Numbered from the stretch's first letter, positions 24,297-33,370 are shown. The stretch is DNA of 39,607 nucleotides from JAFGCL01 sp964492335 (GCA_964492335.1 CAZBJX010000021.1:1-39607); one strand, 5' to 3'. The notes: generated by a model from the letters alone, not told the origin. Made by a program: numbers and translations.

Positions 24297-25817
24297 CTAC
24301 TCCAGGGCCCTTGGCCGGTACTGCACCGCCTCCGCCACGTGCCGGGCCCCGACCGGGCCTGCGCCCTCCAGGTCCGCCACCGTCCGGGCCACCTTGAGTA
24401 TGCGGTGGAATCCCCGGGCCGAGAGCGAGAGCTGCCTCATTGCCGTGCGCAGCAGGTCCCTGGCCGAAGGCTCCACCTGGCAAAGCTCTCTGACATCCGG
24501 CGCCCTGGCGTCGGCATTGCAGGCCACGCCCCGCCCGCTCCACCGTTCCCGCTGCACCCGGCGCGCCGCCTCCACCCGGGCCCGCACCTCCTCCGAGGCC
24601 TCGGCCACTCTCTCATCGGCCAGCTTCTCGTACTCGATCCGGGGCACCTCCACGAAGATGTCGATGCGGTCCAGCAGCGGCCCGCTGATGCGCCGGGTGT
24701 AGCGGGTGACCTCCCCCAGGGAACACCGGCAATCCCGGAGCGCGTCCCCCCGAAACCCGCAGGGGCAGGGGTTCATGGCGGCCACCAGCATGAAGCTGGC
24801 CGGATAGGTCACCGCCCCCTGGGCCCGGCTGATGGTGACCACCCGGTCCTCCAGGGGCTGCCGCAGGGCCTCCAGGGCAGAGTGGCCGAACTCCGGCAGC
24901 TCATCCAGGAAGAGCACGCCCCGATGGCTGAGGCTGATCTCCCCCGGCCGGGGCACCTGGCCCCCGCCCACCAGCCCCGCGTGGGACACCGTGTAGTGCG
25001 GGGACCGGAAGGGCCGGCGCCTGATGAGCGGCGTCCCCGGGGGCAACAGGCCCGCCACGCTGTAGATCCTGGTCACATCCAGAGACTCCTCCGTGGTCAT
25101 CCCCGGGACGATCGAGGGCAGCGACCTGGCCAGCATGGTCTTCCCGCTGCCGGGCGGGCCGATCATCAGCATGTTGTGACCACCGGCCGCCGCCACCTCC
25201 AGGGCCCGCCTGGCGTGCTCCTGTCCCTTGACGTCTTTGAGGTCCGCCGCACCGGCATCCTCCGGGTCCCCATCGAACGTGGCGGGGGCACAGAGCGGTA
25301 TCGGGCGGTCGCCCTTCAAGTGGGCGATCAGCTCCGCCAGCGTGCTCACCGGGACCACCTCGACGCCGTCGATCAGGGCGGCCTCCCGGGCGTCGCACGA
25401 CGGCACGATGACCGTCTGCAGCCCCCTCTCCCTGGCCAGGGCCACCATGGGCAGGATGCCCTGGGCATGGCGCACGCCGCCGTCCAGGGAGAGCTCCCCC
25501 AGGAACATGGTCCCCGAGACATCGGCCAGGACCTGGCCGGAGCTGAGCAGTATCCCCACGGCTATGGAGAGGTCATAGGCCGGGCCTTCCTTGCGGACGT
25601 CGGCCGGCGCCAGGTTGACGGTTATCCGCCGGAAGGGGAAGTCGCAACCCGAGTTGCGGATGGCGGCCCGGACACGCTCCTTGGCCTCCTGCACGCCGGT
25701 GTCCGGCAGCCCCACAATGGTGGTGTTGGGCAGACCGCTGGCGATGTCCACCTGCACCTCGACCAGCCGGCCCTCAAGGCCGAGCACCGCCGCGGAGTTC
25801 ACCTTGGCCAGGGACAC
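24297..25817 (-). CDS. comM: YifB/ComM-family Mg-chelatase-like AAA+ ATPase
   Basis: 506 aa. ComM is a branch-migration helicase that aids DNA integration in transformation; homologues are also common in non-competent bacteria. Order: N-terminal Lon-protease-like domain (about 1-175, SGLPNTTIVGLPDTGVQEAK), AAA+ core with Walker A GPPGSGKT, Walker B VLFLDELPEF and sensor region MLVAAMNPCPCGF, then a cysteine cluster CPCGF...DCRCS and the C-terminal helical domain with LSARGFHRILKVARTVADL. A GTG start with gagaggggg upstream. It diverges from the HAD gene, each with its own promoter. The three-letter name follows the family; competence here is not shown. Confidence 0.9.
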   Translation of the reverse strand: MSLAKVNSAAVLGLEGRLVEVQVDIASGLPNTTIVGLPDTGVQEAKERVRAAIRNSGCDFPFRRITVNLAPADVRKEGPAYDLSIAVGILLSSGQVLADVSGTMFLGELSLDGGVRHAQGILPMVALARERGLQTVIVPSCDAREAALIDGVEVVPVSTLAELIAHLKGDRPIPLCAPATFDGDPEDAGAADLKDVKGQEHARRALEVAAAGGHNMLMIGPPGSGKTMLARSLPSIVPGMTTEESLDVTRIYSVAGLLPPGTPLIRRRPFRSPHYTVSHAGLVGGGQVPRPGEISLSHRGVLFLDELPEFGHSALEALRQPLEDRVVTISRAQGAVTYPASFMLVAAMNPCPCGFRGDALRDCRCSLGEVTRYTRRISGPLLDRIDIFVEVPRIEYEKLADERVAEASEEVRARVEAARRVQRERWSGRGVACNADARAPDVRELCQVEPSARDLLRTAMRQLSLSARGFHRILKVARTVADLEGAGPVGARHVAEAVQYRPRALE

Positions 25818-25855
25818 GCCTTCGCCCCCTCTCCGGATCCTTCCGTATCTATTCG

Positions 25856-25884
25856 ATTATATCTATCATGTGCGTTCTCCGCAA
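25856..25884 (-). promoter_or_regulatory. Promoter of comM
   Basis: Minus strand: TTGCGG (25884-25879, 3/6), 17 nt, TATAAT (25861-25856, 6/6). Expected start near 25849, about 32 nt before the GTG. Ten bp separate this -35 from the divergent -35 of the HAD gene. Confidence 0.58.
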
Positions 25885-25894
25885 GGCCCCCTGA

Positions 25895-25923
25895 TTGACC
25901 CTCACAACCCACCCTGCTATCTT
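25895..25923 (+). promoter_or_regulatory. Promoter of the HAD phosphatase gene
   Basis: TTGACC (25895-25900, 5/6), 17 nt, TATCTT (25918-25923, 4/6) with an extended -10 TG at 25915-25916. The expected start near 25930 leaves only about 9 nt before the ATG. Confidence 0.62.
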
Positions 25924-25938
25924 GTAGGGGGCGCACCA

Positions 25939-26592
25939 ATGAAGTACCGCGGCGTGGCATTCGATTTCGACGGGACCCTGCTGGACACCCTCCAGGACCT
26001 GGCAGAGTCGGTCAACTGCGTCCTGGGGCGCTCCGGCTTCCCGCAGCACACCCTGGACGAGTACCGTCACTTCGTCGGCGCGGGCATCGAGGACCTGGCC
26101 CGGCGGGTCCTGCCCGAAGGCCATCGCGACGAGGCCACTGTCACGCGCACCCTGGCGGAGGTCCGCCAGGAGTATCACCGGCGCTGGCCGGACAACACCC
26201 ATCCGTACGACGGGATACCCGAACTGCTGGACGCGCTGGCCGCGCGGGGCATCGCCATGGCCATCGTCACCAACAAGCCGGATGATTCCACCAGGCAGAT
26301 GGCCGCCAGCCTGCTGCCCCGCTGGAGGTTCGACGTCATCATCGCCGCCACGCCGGACCTGCCCCGGAAGCCCGACCCAAAGGGGGCCCTGGAGGCAGCC
26401 CGGACCATGGGCCTGCCCCCGGAGGCCATACTCTACGTGGGCGACTCGGACATCGACATGAGGACCGCCAGTGCCGCCGGCATGTTCCCCGTGGGCGCCC
26501 TCTGGGGCTTCCGCTCGGCCGACGAGCTGCGCAAGAGCGGGGCCGGGGCCCTGATCTCCCACCCCCTGGAGCTGCTGGACCTGCTGCGATGA
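25939..26592 (+). CDS. HAD-family phosphatase, phosphoglycolate-phosphatase-like
   Basis: 217 aa. Motif I DFDGTLLDT (nucleophile and acid/base aspartates, residues 8-16), motif II TNKPDD, motif III lysine in RKPDPKGA, motif IV VGDSDIDMRTA, and an alpha-helical cap between I and II. This is the layout of Gph/PpaX-type phosphatases, which dephosphorylate 2-phosphoglycolate or pyrophosphate-like small phosphates; exact substrate uncertain. The ATG at 25939 is preceded by agggggcg. Its stop overlaps the DUF167 start (ATGA), so the two are co-translated. Confidence 0.88.
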   Translation: MKYRGVAFDFDGTLLDTLQDLAESVNCVLGRSGFPQHTLDEYRHFVGAGIEDLARRVLPEGHRDEATVTRTLAEVRQEYHRRWPDNTHPYDGIPELLDALAARGIAMAIVTNKPDDSTRQMAASLLPRWRFDVIIAATPDLPRKPDPKGALEAARTMGLPPEAILYVGDSDIDMRTASAAGMFPVGALWGFRSADELRKSGAGALISHPLELLDLLR

Positions 26593-26816
26593 AGATCCAG
26601 GTTAAGGTGAAGCCCCGGTCGAAGACGGAGGATGTCACCCGCGAGATGGACGGCGGCCTGTACGTGGTGCGGGTTAAGGAGCCGCCGGTGGAGGGGAAGG
26701 CCAACCGGGCAGTGCTGAGGCTGCTGGCGCGCCACCTGGGCGTCCCGGAGGGCCGGCTGCGGATAGCCAGCGGACACGGGAGCAGGAACAAGGTGGTTGA
26801 GGTGATGCCGCCCTAG
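26589..26816 (+). CDS. DUF167 / YggU-family protein
   Basis: 75 aa, complete for this family of unknown function. Seen: VKVKPRSK opening, PPVEGKANRAVLRLLARHLG in the centre, and IASGHGSRNKVVEV at the end, all family hallmarks. It starts inside the stop of the HAD gene (ATGA). Its own stop overlaps the stop of the convergent SDR gene by 4 bp. Confidence 0.92.
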   Translation: MKIQVKVKPRSKTEDVTREMDGGLYVVRVKEPPVEGKANRAVLRLLARHLGVPEGRLRIASGHGSRNKVVEVMPP

Positions 26817-27769
26817 GCTGTCCGTCCCCCTTTGGGGGGAGGCCTCTTGGAGTCCATGTAGGACTTGATGGCCGCGCGCGAGTCCATGGTGAACTCGAAC
26901 CCCAGCCCGGCCAGCTTGTCGGTGCTGACAATGATGGGGTACTTCATGAACTCCACACCGCCGGCCGGTGACTTCTTCTGGATGTGCAGCTTCCAGCTGA
27001 AGCCGATCAGGGCCCTCCACACGGAGGAAGGCAGCCCCAGGGACGGCTTGCCGGTCCAACCGAGCATTTCCCGGTAGGGCACCTGGCCCGCGGCGCCCGC
27101 ATTGAAGATGCCGGACCGACGCTCCTTCACCAGGGCCACGTCCAGCCGGGCCAGGTCATCCTCGAAGACGAACTGCCAGCCGGGATTGTGCCCCGAGACA
27201 TGGATGGTGACGGGCATGAACAGCACGTTGAGGCCGGAGGGGCCGGCCTCCGGCCCCACCACCGACACCACCCGGACAATGGTGACGCTCTGCGTGGGGT
27301 GATTTCTGGAGTGCTCCTGGAACATGCGGTCCACTTCGGCCTTGTCCTGGCCGTAGGGGAAATCGGGCGTCGGCCGGAGGGGCTGGTCCTCGGTGATCAG
27401 GGCGGGGTTGTCCGCCCAGGCGCCATAGACGGTGTGGCTGCTCTGGTAGAACAGGGCCTCCACCGAGGCGGCTTCACAGGCGTTGAGGAAGCTCCTGGCG
27501 CCGCCGATATTGACCTCATGGGCATCGAAGTCTATCTTCGGCGGGAGAACGAAGGCCAAGTGGAACGCGGAGTCCACCTTGTTCCGGGCGAAGATCTCGC
27601 CCATGGGCTGCTGCACGTCCATGGAGTGGAACTTGAGCTTGCCGCTGTTGTAGACAGGCGACTTGATGTCAATGCCCACCACGGTCTTGACATCAGGGTC
27701 CTTGTCCAGCAGCTTCAGTATCTGGGTCCCGAGGTACCCGGAGACGCCGGTGACGGCCACGTTTTCCAC
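26813..27769 (-). CDS. NAD-dependent epimerase/dehydratase (extended SDR)
   Basis: 318 aa. Rossmann motif TGVSGYLGTQ (7-16), FHLAFVLPP, catalytic-type serine/threonine region SSHTVYGAW, and the catalytic YxxxK in YGQDKAE. The C-terminal part (SSVWRALIGFSWKLHI, a possible amphipathic or membrane-touching helix) and the basic tail KRPPPKGG are less typical. Relatives act on nucleotide sugars, but this one lacks features that would name a substrate; it resembles the generic NAD-epimerase proteins of actinobacteria and Chloroflexota. The start is a GTG with ggaggg 6 nt upstream, behind its own promoter. Confidence 0.82.
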   Translation of the reverse strand: MENVAVTGVSGYLGTQILKLLDKDPDVKTVVGIDIKSPVYNSGKLKFHSMDVQQPMGEIFARNKVDSAFHLAFVLPPKIDFDAHEVNIGGARSFLNACEAASVEALFYQSSHTVYGAWADNPALITEDQPLRPTPDFPYGQDKAEVDRMFQEHSRNHPTQSVTIVRVVSVVGPEAGPSGLNVLFMPVTIHVSGHNPGWQFVFEDDLARLDVALVKERRSGIFNAGAAGQVPYREMLGWTGKPSLGLPSSVWRALIGFSWKLHIQKKSPAGGVEFMKYPIIVSTDKLAGLGFEFTMDSRAAIKSYMDSKRPPPKGGRTA

Positions 27770-27862
27770 TCACAACCCTCCTTGGCCAACGCCGCTGGGG
27801 GGCCCGGAAGACCGGCCGTAATGCCCCGAGAGCCTGACCCCCCCGCCCTCTGATCAGCCGAC

Positions 27863-27892
27863 AGTATGCGATGTAGGGGCATTTCATGTCAA
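27863..27892 (-). promoter_or_regulatory. Promoter of the SDR gene
   Basis: Minus strand: TTGACA (27892-27887, 6/6), 18 nt, CATACT (27868-27863, 4/6). Expected start near 27856, leader about 87 nt. Confidence 0.58.
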
Positions 27893-27933
27893 GCCGCCCC
27901 CGGCTTCCCCCGCGTCAGCCCGGGCCGACGCGC

Positions 27934-28626
27934 CTAGTCCTCCTCCTCCTCTTCCCTCCTGATCCTGCGCGCCTCGGTCAGCATCTGCTCTATCCTGAGG
28001 TCGCTGCCCGACACCACCAGGACATCATCGGCCCTGATCACCTCCATGCGGTCCGGGGTGACGATGACCTCCCTCTCCCGCTGGATGATGAGGATGGCCA
28101 CACCCCACTTGCCTTCCCGGCCCAGCCCCAGCTCCGAGAGGGTCCGGCCGACGAAGCTGTTGGGGGGAGTCACCTTGGCGATCCCGTAGGACGGCGCCAG
28201 CTGCATGTAGTCCAGGACCTGCGTCAGCATCAGGCCATGGGCCACCCGGGTGCCCATTTCGCGCTCCGGGTAGACCACCTTGTCCGCGCCGATCCTCTCC
28301 AGGATGGTGCCGTGGAGGTCATTGTCCGCCCGGGCCACCACGTGGCGGACGCCCAGCTTCCGCAGCAGGATGGTGGACAGGACGCTGTTCTCGATGTCCG
28401 ACCCCATGGCCACTATGGCCACGTCGAACTTGTCCACCCCCAGGTCCCGGAGCACCGCCTCGTCCTTGCCGTCCGCGTGGACGGCGCGGGTGACGGAAGC
28501 GGAGACGGCCTGCACCTTCTTGTCATCGCGGTCCATGGCCAGGACGTCGTATCCCATGCCCAGCAGGGTGTTGGCCAGGCCGACGCCGAAGCGCCCCAGG
28601 CCCAGAATGGCGACTTGCTTCTTCAT
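27934..28626 (-). CDS. ktrA: Potassium uptake regulatory subunit (KtrA/TrkA type)
   Basis: 230 aa cytoplasmic RCK protein that gates the KtrB channel-transporter in response to nucleotides. RCK_N domain (1-135) with the nucleotide-binding ILGLGRFGVGLA and the acidic end of beta-2 (MDRDD); RCK_C domain (about 140-218) with VGRTLSELGLG. It ends in an acidic run (REEEEED). It follows the membrane subunit by 10 nt, with RBS ggaggt. The pair is the usual KtrAB/TrkAH-like arrangement; the single RCK unit fits KtrA better than the double-length TrkA. Confidence 0.9.
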   Translation of the reverse strand: MKKQVAILGLGRFGVGLANTLLGMGYDVLAMDRDDKKVQAVSASVTRAVHADGKDEAVLRDLGVDKFDVAIVAMGSDIENSVLSTILLRKLGVRHVVARADNDLHGTILERIGADKVVYPEREMGTRVAHGLMLTQVLDYMQLAPSYGIAKVTPPNSFVGRTLSELGLGREGKWGVAILIIQREREVIVTPDRMEVIRADDVLVVSGSDLRIEQMLTEARRIRREEEEED

Positions 28627-28636
28627 GACGTACCTC

Positions 28637-30097
28637 CTAGCCGGTCCTCACCTGGTCATGGGGATACCGGTATTCAATTGTCCTCTGTGCCTGTATCAGG
28701 GACAGCGCCAGGGTCAGCGGCCCGAGCCGCCCGGCGAACATGGTCCCCACGATGATGATCTTGCCCGCCAGCGACAGGAACGGGGTGAGGCCGGCCGACA
28801 GCCCCACCGTGCCGAAGGCCGACACCGTCTCGAAGAGGATGTCGATGAACTCGAAGCCTTCGCCGTCGGCGCCGACGGCGTGGGCCTCCGTGATGGTGAG
28901 CACCAGCGTCACCACGCCTACCAGCCCCAGCGCCAGCAGGGCGATGGCCAGCGCCCGGTGGACCAGCTGCGGCTTCATCTCCCGGCCGAAGGCCTCCGCA
29001 TGCTGCCGCCCCCGGAGAGAGCTCCAGACCGTGGCCAGCAGCACGCCGAAGGTGTTGACCTTGATCCCCCCGGCCGTCGAGCCGGAGGCGCCCCCGACGA
29101 ACATCAGCATGATGGTGAAGAAGAGCGAGTAGGCGGCCATCGATCCCACGTGGACCACGCTGAACCCGGCCGTCCTGGGAGAGACCGCGTGAAAGAATGC
29201 GGCCAGCACCTTCTGGGGCACGGGCATGGCGCCCATGGTCCCCTGGTTGCTGTACTCGGTGGCCAGGAGGACGCCGGTCCCCAGGATGAGCAGGATGGCG
29301 GTCACCACCACCACCATCTTGGTGTCCAGCGTCAGCCTGCGGAAGCTCTTCTTGCTGAAGATGTCCCGGACCACCAGGAAGCTGATGCCGCCGGTGATGA
29401 TGAGCACGGCTATGGTCAGTACCACCAGGGCGTCGGCGTGGTAGCCTTCCAGGCCGGTGCCGGCCCCCAGGACGTCCAGGCCGCAGTTGTTGAAGGCGGA
29501 GACGGCGTGGAATATGGCCTGCCACATGGCAGTCGCCGGCGAGGCGTAGACCTGGGAGAACCTGATGTAGAGGAGCACGGCCCCCATGCCCTCGCAGACC
29601 AGGGTGAAGAAGGCGATGCCCACCAGCAGGTGCATCAACCCCCCCACCCTCTGCACGCCCATCGACTCAGCGATAACCATCTTCTCCCGCAGGCCGACGC
29701 TCCGGCCGAAGGCCAGCAGGAGCAGCGTGGCGCTGGACATGAAGCCGAAGCCGCCGACCTGCATGAGCACCAGCAGGACCGCCTGGCCGAAGGCGCTGAA
29801 GTGGGTCCCGCTGTCAACCACCGAGAGCCCGGTGACGCAGGTGGCCGAAGTAGCCATGAAGAGGGCATCAGGCAGGGAGGTCCAGGCATGGGCCCTGGAG
29901 GAGATGGGCAGCATCAGCAGGACAGCCCCGAAGCCGATGAGGGCGGCGAACCCCCAGATGACGATGGCCACCGACATGCTGCGGGCCTTCGGCACCCCCA
30001 CCAGGGCCAGAGGTATCCGCCAGGGCTCCACTCGGGGGACGCGGAAGAACTTGTCCCCCAGCTTCTGGAACCGCTGTGACTCTTTTCGTGGCTGCAT
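28637..30097 (-). CDS. ktrB: Potassium transporter membrane subunit (KtrB/TrkH type)
   Basis: 486 aa inner-membrane protein of the SKT superfamily, K+ (possibly Na+-coupled) uptake. Four membrane-pore-membrane units can be followed by their filter segments: TCVTGLS, NNCGLD, PRTAGFS and GTVGLS; the conserved filter glycine is present in each. The ATG at 30097 gives a short basic cytoplasmic N-terminus (MQPRKESQRF); frame upstream to 30172 contains cysteines and arginines unlike the family. There is no clear RBS. First gene of ktrB-ktrA. Confidence 0.9.
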   Translation of the reverse strand: MQPRKESQRFQKLGDKFFRVPRVEPWRIPLALVGVPKARSMSVAIVIWGFAALIGFGAVLLMLPISSRAHAWTSLPDALFMATSATCVTGLSVVDSGTHFSAFGQAVLLVLMQVGGFGFMSSATLLLLAFGRSVGLREKMVIAESMGVQRVGGLMHLLVGIAFFTLVCEGMGAVLLYIRFSQVYASPATAMWQAIFHAVSAFNNCGLDVLGAGTGLEGYHADALVVLTIAVLIITGGISFLVVRDIFSKKSFRRLTLDTKMVVVVTAILLILGTGVLLATEYSNQGTMGAMPVPQKVLAAFFHAVSPRTAGFSVVHVGSMAAYSLFFTIMLMFVGGASGSTAGGIKVNTFGVLLATVWSSLRGRQHAEAFGREMKPQLVHRALAIALLALGLVGVVTLVLTITEAHAVGADGEGFEFIDILFETVSAFGTVGLSAGLTPFLSLAGKIIIVGTMFAGRLGPLTLALSLIQAQRTIEYRYPHDQVRTG

Positions 30098-30160
30098 TCT
30101 GACCGCTTCAGCCCGGGCGCGGGGGCCACAGACCGGACAGGGCCGGGCAATCAAGAGGGA

Positions 30161-30169
30161 AGTATAGCA
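30161..30169 (-). promoter_or_regulatory. Extended -10 promoter of ktrBA
   Basis: TGCTATACT on the minus strand (extended TG at 30169-30168, -10 at 30166-30161). No good -35 is present; extended -10 promoters need none. Expected start near 30154, leader about 57 nt. Confidence 0.5.
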
Positions 30170-30231
30170 CACTCAGCCCGGCCCGCTCACGGGGGCGCGA
30201 GCGGGCCGGTGATGCCGGCCGGGCACCCCGG

Positions 30232-30684
30232 TCACTCGAAGACGACTTCGCCGCTCTTGCCGCCGCTCTTGCGGGCGAGGCGTATGCCCTCGATGCGCAT
30301 CCGGGGGTCCACCCCTTTGCACATGTCGTAGATGGTCAGCGCGGCCACGGCCACGGCAGTGAGGGCCTCCATCTCCACCCCCGTCTTGCCGGTGGTCCTC
30401 ACCGCGGCGGTGATGTTCACCGCCCTGGTCCGGGCGTCGAGCTCAAAGCCGACCCTGACCTCGGACAGCAGCAGCGGGTGGCACAGCGGCAGCAGGGATG
30501 GCGTCTGCTTGGCCGCCATGATGCCGGCCACCTGGGCGGCCGCCAGCACGTCGCCCTTGGGCAGCGCCCCTTCGCGCAGCATCTTGAAGGTCGCCGCCTG
30601 CATCCTGACCACACCCCTGGCCACCGCCTCCCGGTCGGTGTCGGGCTTCCCGCCAACGTCGATCATGCGCACACTGCCACCCAT
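30232..30684 (-). CDS. moaC: Cyclic pyranopterin monophosphate synthase
   Basis: Second enzyme of molybdenum-cofactor synthesis; converts 3',8-cyclo-GTP to cPMP. 150 aa, normal length. Seen: KGDVLAAAQVAGIMAAKQT, LLPLCHPLLLS, GKTGVEMEALTAV and the active-site MCKGVDPRM. It starts 6 nt after the moaA stop and is the last gene of the FBPase-rdgB-moaA-moaC unit. Confidence 0.95.
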   Translation of the reverse strand: MGGSVRMIDVGGKPDTDREAVARGVVRMQAATFKMLREGALPKGDVLAAAQVAGIMAAKQTPSLLPLCHPLLLSEVRVGFELDARTRAVNITAAVRTTGKTGVEMEALTAVAVAALTIYDMCKGVDPRMRIEGIRLARKSGGKSGEVVFE

Positions 30685-30690
30685 AGCGCT

Positions 30691-31671
30691 TCACCCTCCT
30701 ACCTGCGTCATCGGCCTCTTCCGCACGGCGCTTCCCTGGCAGACGCGGTGGCCTTCAGGCTTCAAGGCCACCGCCGCCAGGACCAGCTTCCGGATATCCT
30801 CCGGGGACGCCCCGGACCGCAGGGCCGGCCGCACGTCAATCTCCCCCTCGGAGAGCAGGCAGGGGAGCAGCTTGCCGTCGGCGGTCAGCCTGAGGCGGTT
30901 GCACTTGAAACAGAAGTGGTCGCTCACCGGGGTGATGAACCCTATCGTTCCCCTGGCCCCCGGCAGCCGGTAGTACCTGGCCGGGCCGTTGCCCGCCAGC
31001 GGCTGGCAGGGCTCCAGCCGCCCGGCGCCGGAGATGGCATCCCTCATCTCGCTGGCGGGCAGGAACTCCGGCTGCCCCCCGCCCCTGTCGATCAGGGGCA
31101 TGAGCTCGATGAAGCGGACGTTCCAGCCATCCATGGTCAGGCCGGCGAAGTCGAGCAGCTCATCGTCGTTGACGCCCCGCATGACGACCATGTTGATCTT
31201 GACGGGGGCGAACCCCACCCTCTCGGCCTCCCTGATGCCCTCCATGACGTCCGCCAGCCGGTCGCGCCCGGTGATCTCCCGGAACCTATCGCGCCTCAGG
31301 GAATCGAGGCTGATGTTGACCCGCGCCAGGCCCGCCTCCCTGAGCGCCGCCGCCTGGCCCTTCAACAGCACCCCATTGGTGGTGAGCGAGAGGTCCTCGA
31401 TCTCCCTCACCCCGGCCAGCATCCGGACGAAGTCCACCAGCCCGGCCCTGGCCAGGGGCTCGCCCCCGCTGAGGCGGACCCGGTTGATGCCCATGGAGGC
31501 CGCCACGCGGACCACCTTCAGTGTCTCCTCGTAGCGCAGGATATCGGAGCGCGGCATCCGGGGGACGCCCTCGGGCGGCATGCAGTAGACGCAGCGCAGG
31601 TTGCAGCGGTCGGTCACGGACACCCGGAGGTAGCTGATGGGCCGCTGGAAGGAGTCCGACACGCCGCTCAC
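30691..31671 (-). CDS. moaA: GTP 3',8-cyclase
   Basis: Radical SAM enzyme, first step of molybdenum-cofactor synthesis. 326 aa. N-terminal [4Fe-4S] ligands C23, C27, C30 (CNLRCVYC); SAM-binding RLSGGEPL; C-terminal second cluster CFKCNRLRLTADGKLLPC; and the conserved diglycine end (QVGG) needed for activity. The GTG start overlaps the rdgB stop by 4 nt. Confidence 0.96.
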   Translation of the reverse strand: MSGVSDSFQRPISYLRVSVTDRCNLRCVYCMPPEGVPRMPRSDILRYEETLKVVRVAASMGINRVRLSGGEPLARAGLVDFVRMLAGVREIEDLSLTTNGVLLKGQAAALREAGLARVNISLDSLRRDRFREITGRDRLADVMEGIREAERVGFAPVKINMVVMRGVNDDELLDFAGLTMDGWNVRFIELMPLIDRGGGQPEFLPASEMRDAISGAGRLEPCQPLAGNGPARYYRLPGARGTIGFITPVSDHFCFKCNRLRLTADGKLLPCLLSEGEIDVRPALRSGASPEDIRKLVLAAVALKPEGHRVCQGSAVRKRPMTQVGG

Positions 31672-32279
31672 GGCCGCATCTCCCGGCGAAGCCGCTGCAG
31701 GACGGCGACGGCCTCCCGCGCCGCCCGGGCCCGGTGGCTGACCCGGTTCTTCTCATCGAGCGTCATCTCAGCCATGGTCTTCCCGAACTCCGGGAGGTAG
31801 AAGACCGGGTCATAGCCGAAGCCCTTCCTCCCGCGGGCCTTCAGGCTGATGACCCCCTCGCACACCCCCTCACATAAGCCTACCACTTTTGGGCCGGAGG
31901 CGATGGCGATAACGCAGCGGAAGCGGGCGGAGCGGGCCTCCGGGGGCACCCCCCGGAGGCGTGACAGGAGCAGGGCCACCTTGTCCGCGTCGGTGGCCCC
32001 CTCTCCGCCGAATCGGGCCGAGAGCGGGCCGGGGGCGCCTCCCAGGGCATCGACCTCCAGGCCGGAGTCGTCGGCCAGCACCAGATACCGATCGTCGAGG
32101 GCCCAGCCGGCGGCCTTGAGGCAGGCATTCTCCCGGAAGGTGTTCCCCGACTCCTCTACGTCCCCGGGGATGCCCTCGCGATCAAGGGTGGTCAGCTCAA
32201 ACGGAGAGCCCTCAAGGAGAAGGGAGAGCTCACGCGCCTTGCCGGCATTCCTGGTGGCCAGAAGGAGTCTGGGAATCAA
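31668..32279 (-). CDS. rdgB: XTP/dITP diphosphatase (RdgB/HAM1)
   Basis: Removes non-canonical purine triphosphates from the nucleotide pool. 203 aa. Seen: LATRNAGKARE (substrate loop), ADDSGLEVDALGGAPGP-type signature, KGFGYDPVF and EKNRVSHRARA. The start is a TTG at 32279 that overlaps the FBPase stop (TTGA) with an aggag just upstream; no better start gives the conserved opening. A linker between carbon and molybdopterin genes, with no obvious functional tie. Confidence 0.93.
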   Translation of the reverse strand: MIPRLLLATRNAGKARELSLLLEGSPFELTTLDREGIPGDVEESGNTFRENACLKAAGWALDDRYLVLADDSGLEVDALGGAPGPLSARFGGEGATDADKVALLLSRLRGVPPEARSARFRCVIAIASGPKVVGLCEGVCEGVISLKARGRKGFGYDPVFYLPEFGKTMAEMTLDEKNRVSHRARAAREAVAVLQRLRREMRP

Positions 32280-33370
32280 AGCTCCTGGAATCTCTTCTCC
32301 AGCTTCTTCATCACCTGGGGCATGGTGGTGTACTCCATCTCATCCAGGGGCAGGCGGTGGGGCTCAAAGGGACCGTGCCGCCGCAGGTACTCGCCGGCCT
32401 GGTTGGCCAGGCGTCGGGCGTCGTCGAAGGCGGGGTCATCAAACATGTCCCGGGGGCCCACCAGCTTCCCTTCGGCGAGCTGGAAGCCGTAGCAGATCAC
32501 CCGCGGGGGGCCGTCGAAACGGGACGGGTTGGCGTCCCTCTGGGCCGTGGGCATCAGCGGCCCATGGTGCGAGCCGCGCATCCAGCCGGCCACCAGATGG
32601 GGCATGGTGAACGGCTCCAGTATCTCACCCACTGCCGGGAAGTTGCCCTGGGAGCGGACGACGCACACCGGGTCGTCCTTGCCCACATACCGGCCGGCCA
32701 TCAGGGAGAGACGCTGGGTAGAGGAGACGGCGGCGATCTCCCCGGTGTCCCGGTGATGGACCGACTTCACGGCGTAGCGCCCGGGCGCCCCGATCAGCAC
32801 CAGCATGTCGTAGATCTCCTCCGGGGTGACGAAGGTGACCTTCTTGTGGTCCTTGACGTCGTGGATCTCGAAGGAGAAGCCGCAGTGCATGTTGGGGGCG
32901 ATGACCAGCCCGATGGTGTTGAAGGGGTCGGCAAACATCTTGTAGAGAGGCATGTTCCAGGCCCCGGCCGCGGTCTTGTCCGCCATGAAGATGAGGACGG
33001 TCTCGGCCGGCCGCTCTTCGATCTCCATCTCGGCCACCCCGGGCCCCATGGCCCTGACGTTGCCGGAGAAGGAATCGGCCAGCAGGTCCTGGCCGGCCCC
33101 GTGGAGCTTCAGCTTCCTGGCCACCGCCGTGCCCTCCAGGAAGGTGTCCCAGGCCAGCTTGTGGACCGCCTGGCTGTCCTCGCCCTCCCGGTGCGTCATG
33201 ATCAGCTGCACGTCGTCGCCGCAGTTGGTGACGTGGTAGTCAATCAGCAGGCCCTGGCCCGAGGCGGCGCGGAGGCACTCCTCGGCCTTGCCCAGGACCT
33301 CGGGGTGGGCCGTCGAATGGCCGACATATCCGCCGATATCGGCCTTGATAACGCTCAGGGTGATCTTCAT
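32276..33370 (-). CDS. Fructose-1,6-bisphosphate aldolase/phosphatase (class V)
   Basis: Bifunctional gluconeogenic enzyme that joins triose phosphates and then removes the C1 phosphate, best known from archaea and deep-branching or chemolithotrophic bacteria. 364 aa. Seen: the conserved start MKITLSVIKADIGGYVGH, YHVTNCGDDVQLIMTH (metal-binding Asp pair), FMADKTAAGAWN, and the aldolase region with YKMFADPFNTIGLVI. I chose the ATG at 33370 because it gives the family N-terminus and has gaggagagg before it. It implies carbon flow towards sugars, as in an autotroph or an organism living on C2-C3 compounds. Confidence 0.93.
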   Translation of the reverse strand: MKITLSVIKADIGGYVGHSTAHPEVLGKAEECLRAASGQGLLIDYHVTNCGDDVQLIMTHREGEDSQAVHKLAWDTFLEGTAVARKLKLHGAGQDLLADSFSGNVRAMGPGVAEMEIEERPAETVLIFMADKTAAGAWNMPLYKMFADPFNTIGLVIAPNMHCGFSFEIHDVKDHKKVTFVTPEEIYDMLVLIGAPGRYAVKSVHHRDTGEIAAVSSTQRLSLMAGRYVGKDDPVCVVRSQGNFPAVGEILEPFTMPHLVAGWMRGSHHGPLMPTAQRDANPSRFDGPPRVICYGFQLAEGKLVGPRDMFDDPAFDDARRLANQAGEYLRRHGPFEPHRLPLDEMEYTTMPQVMKKLEKRFQEL

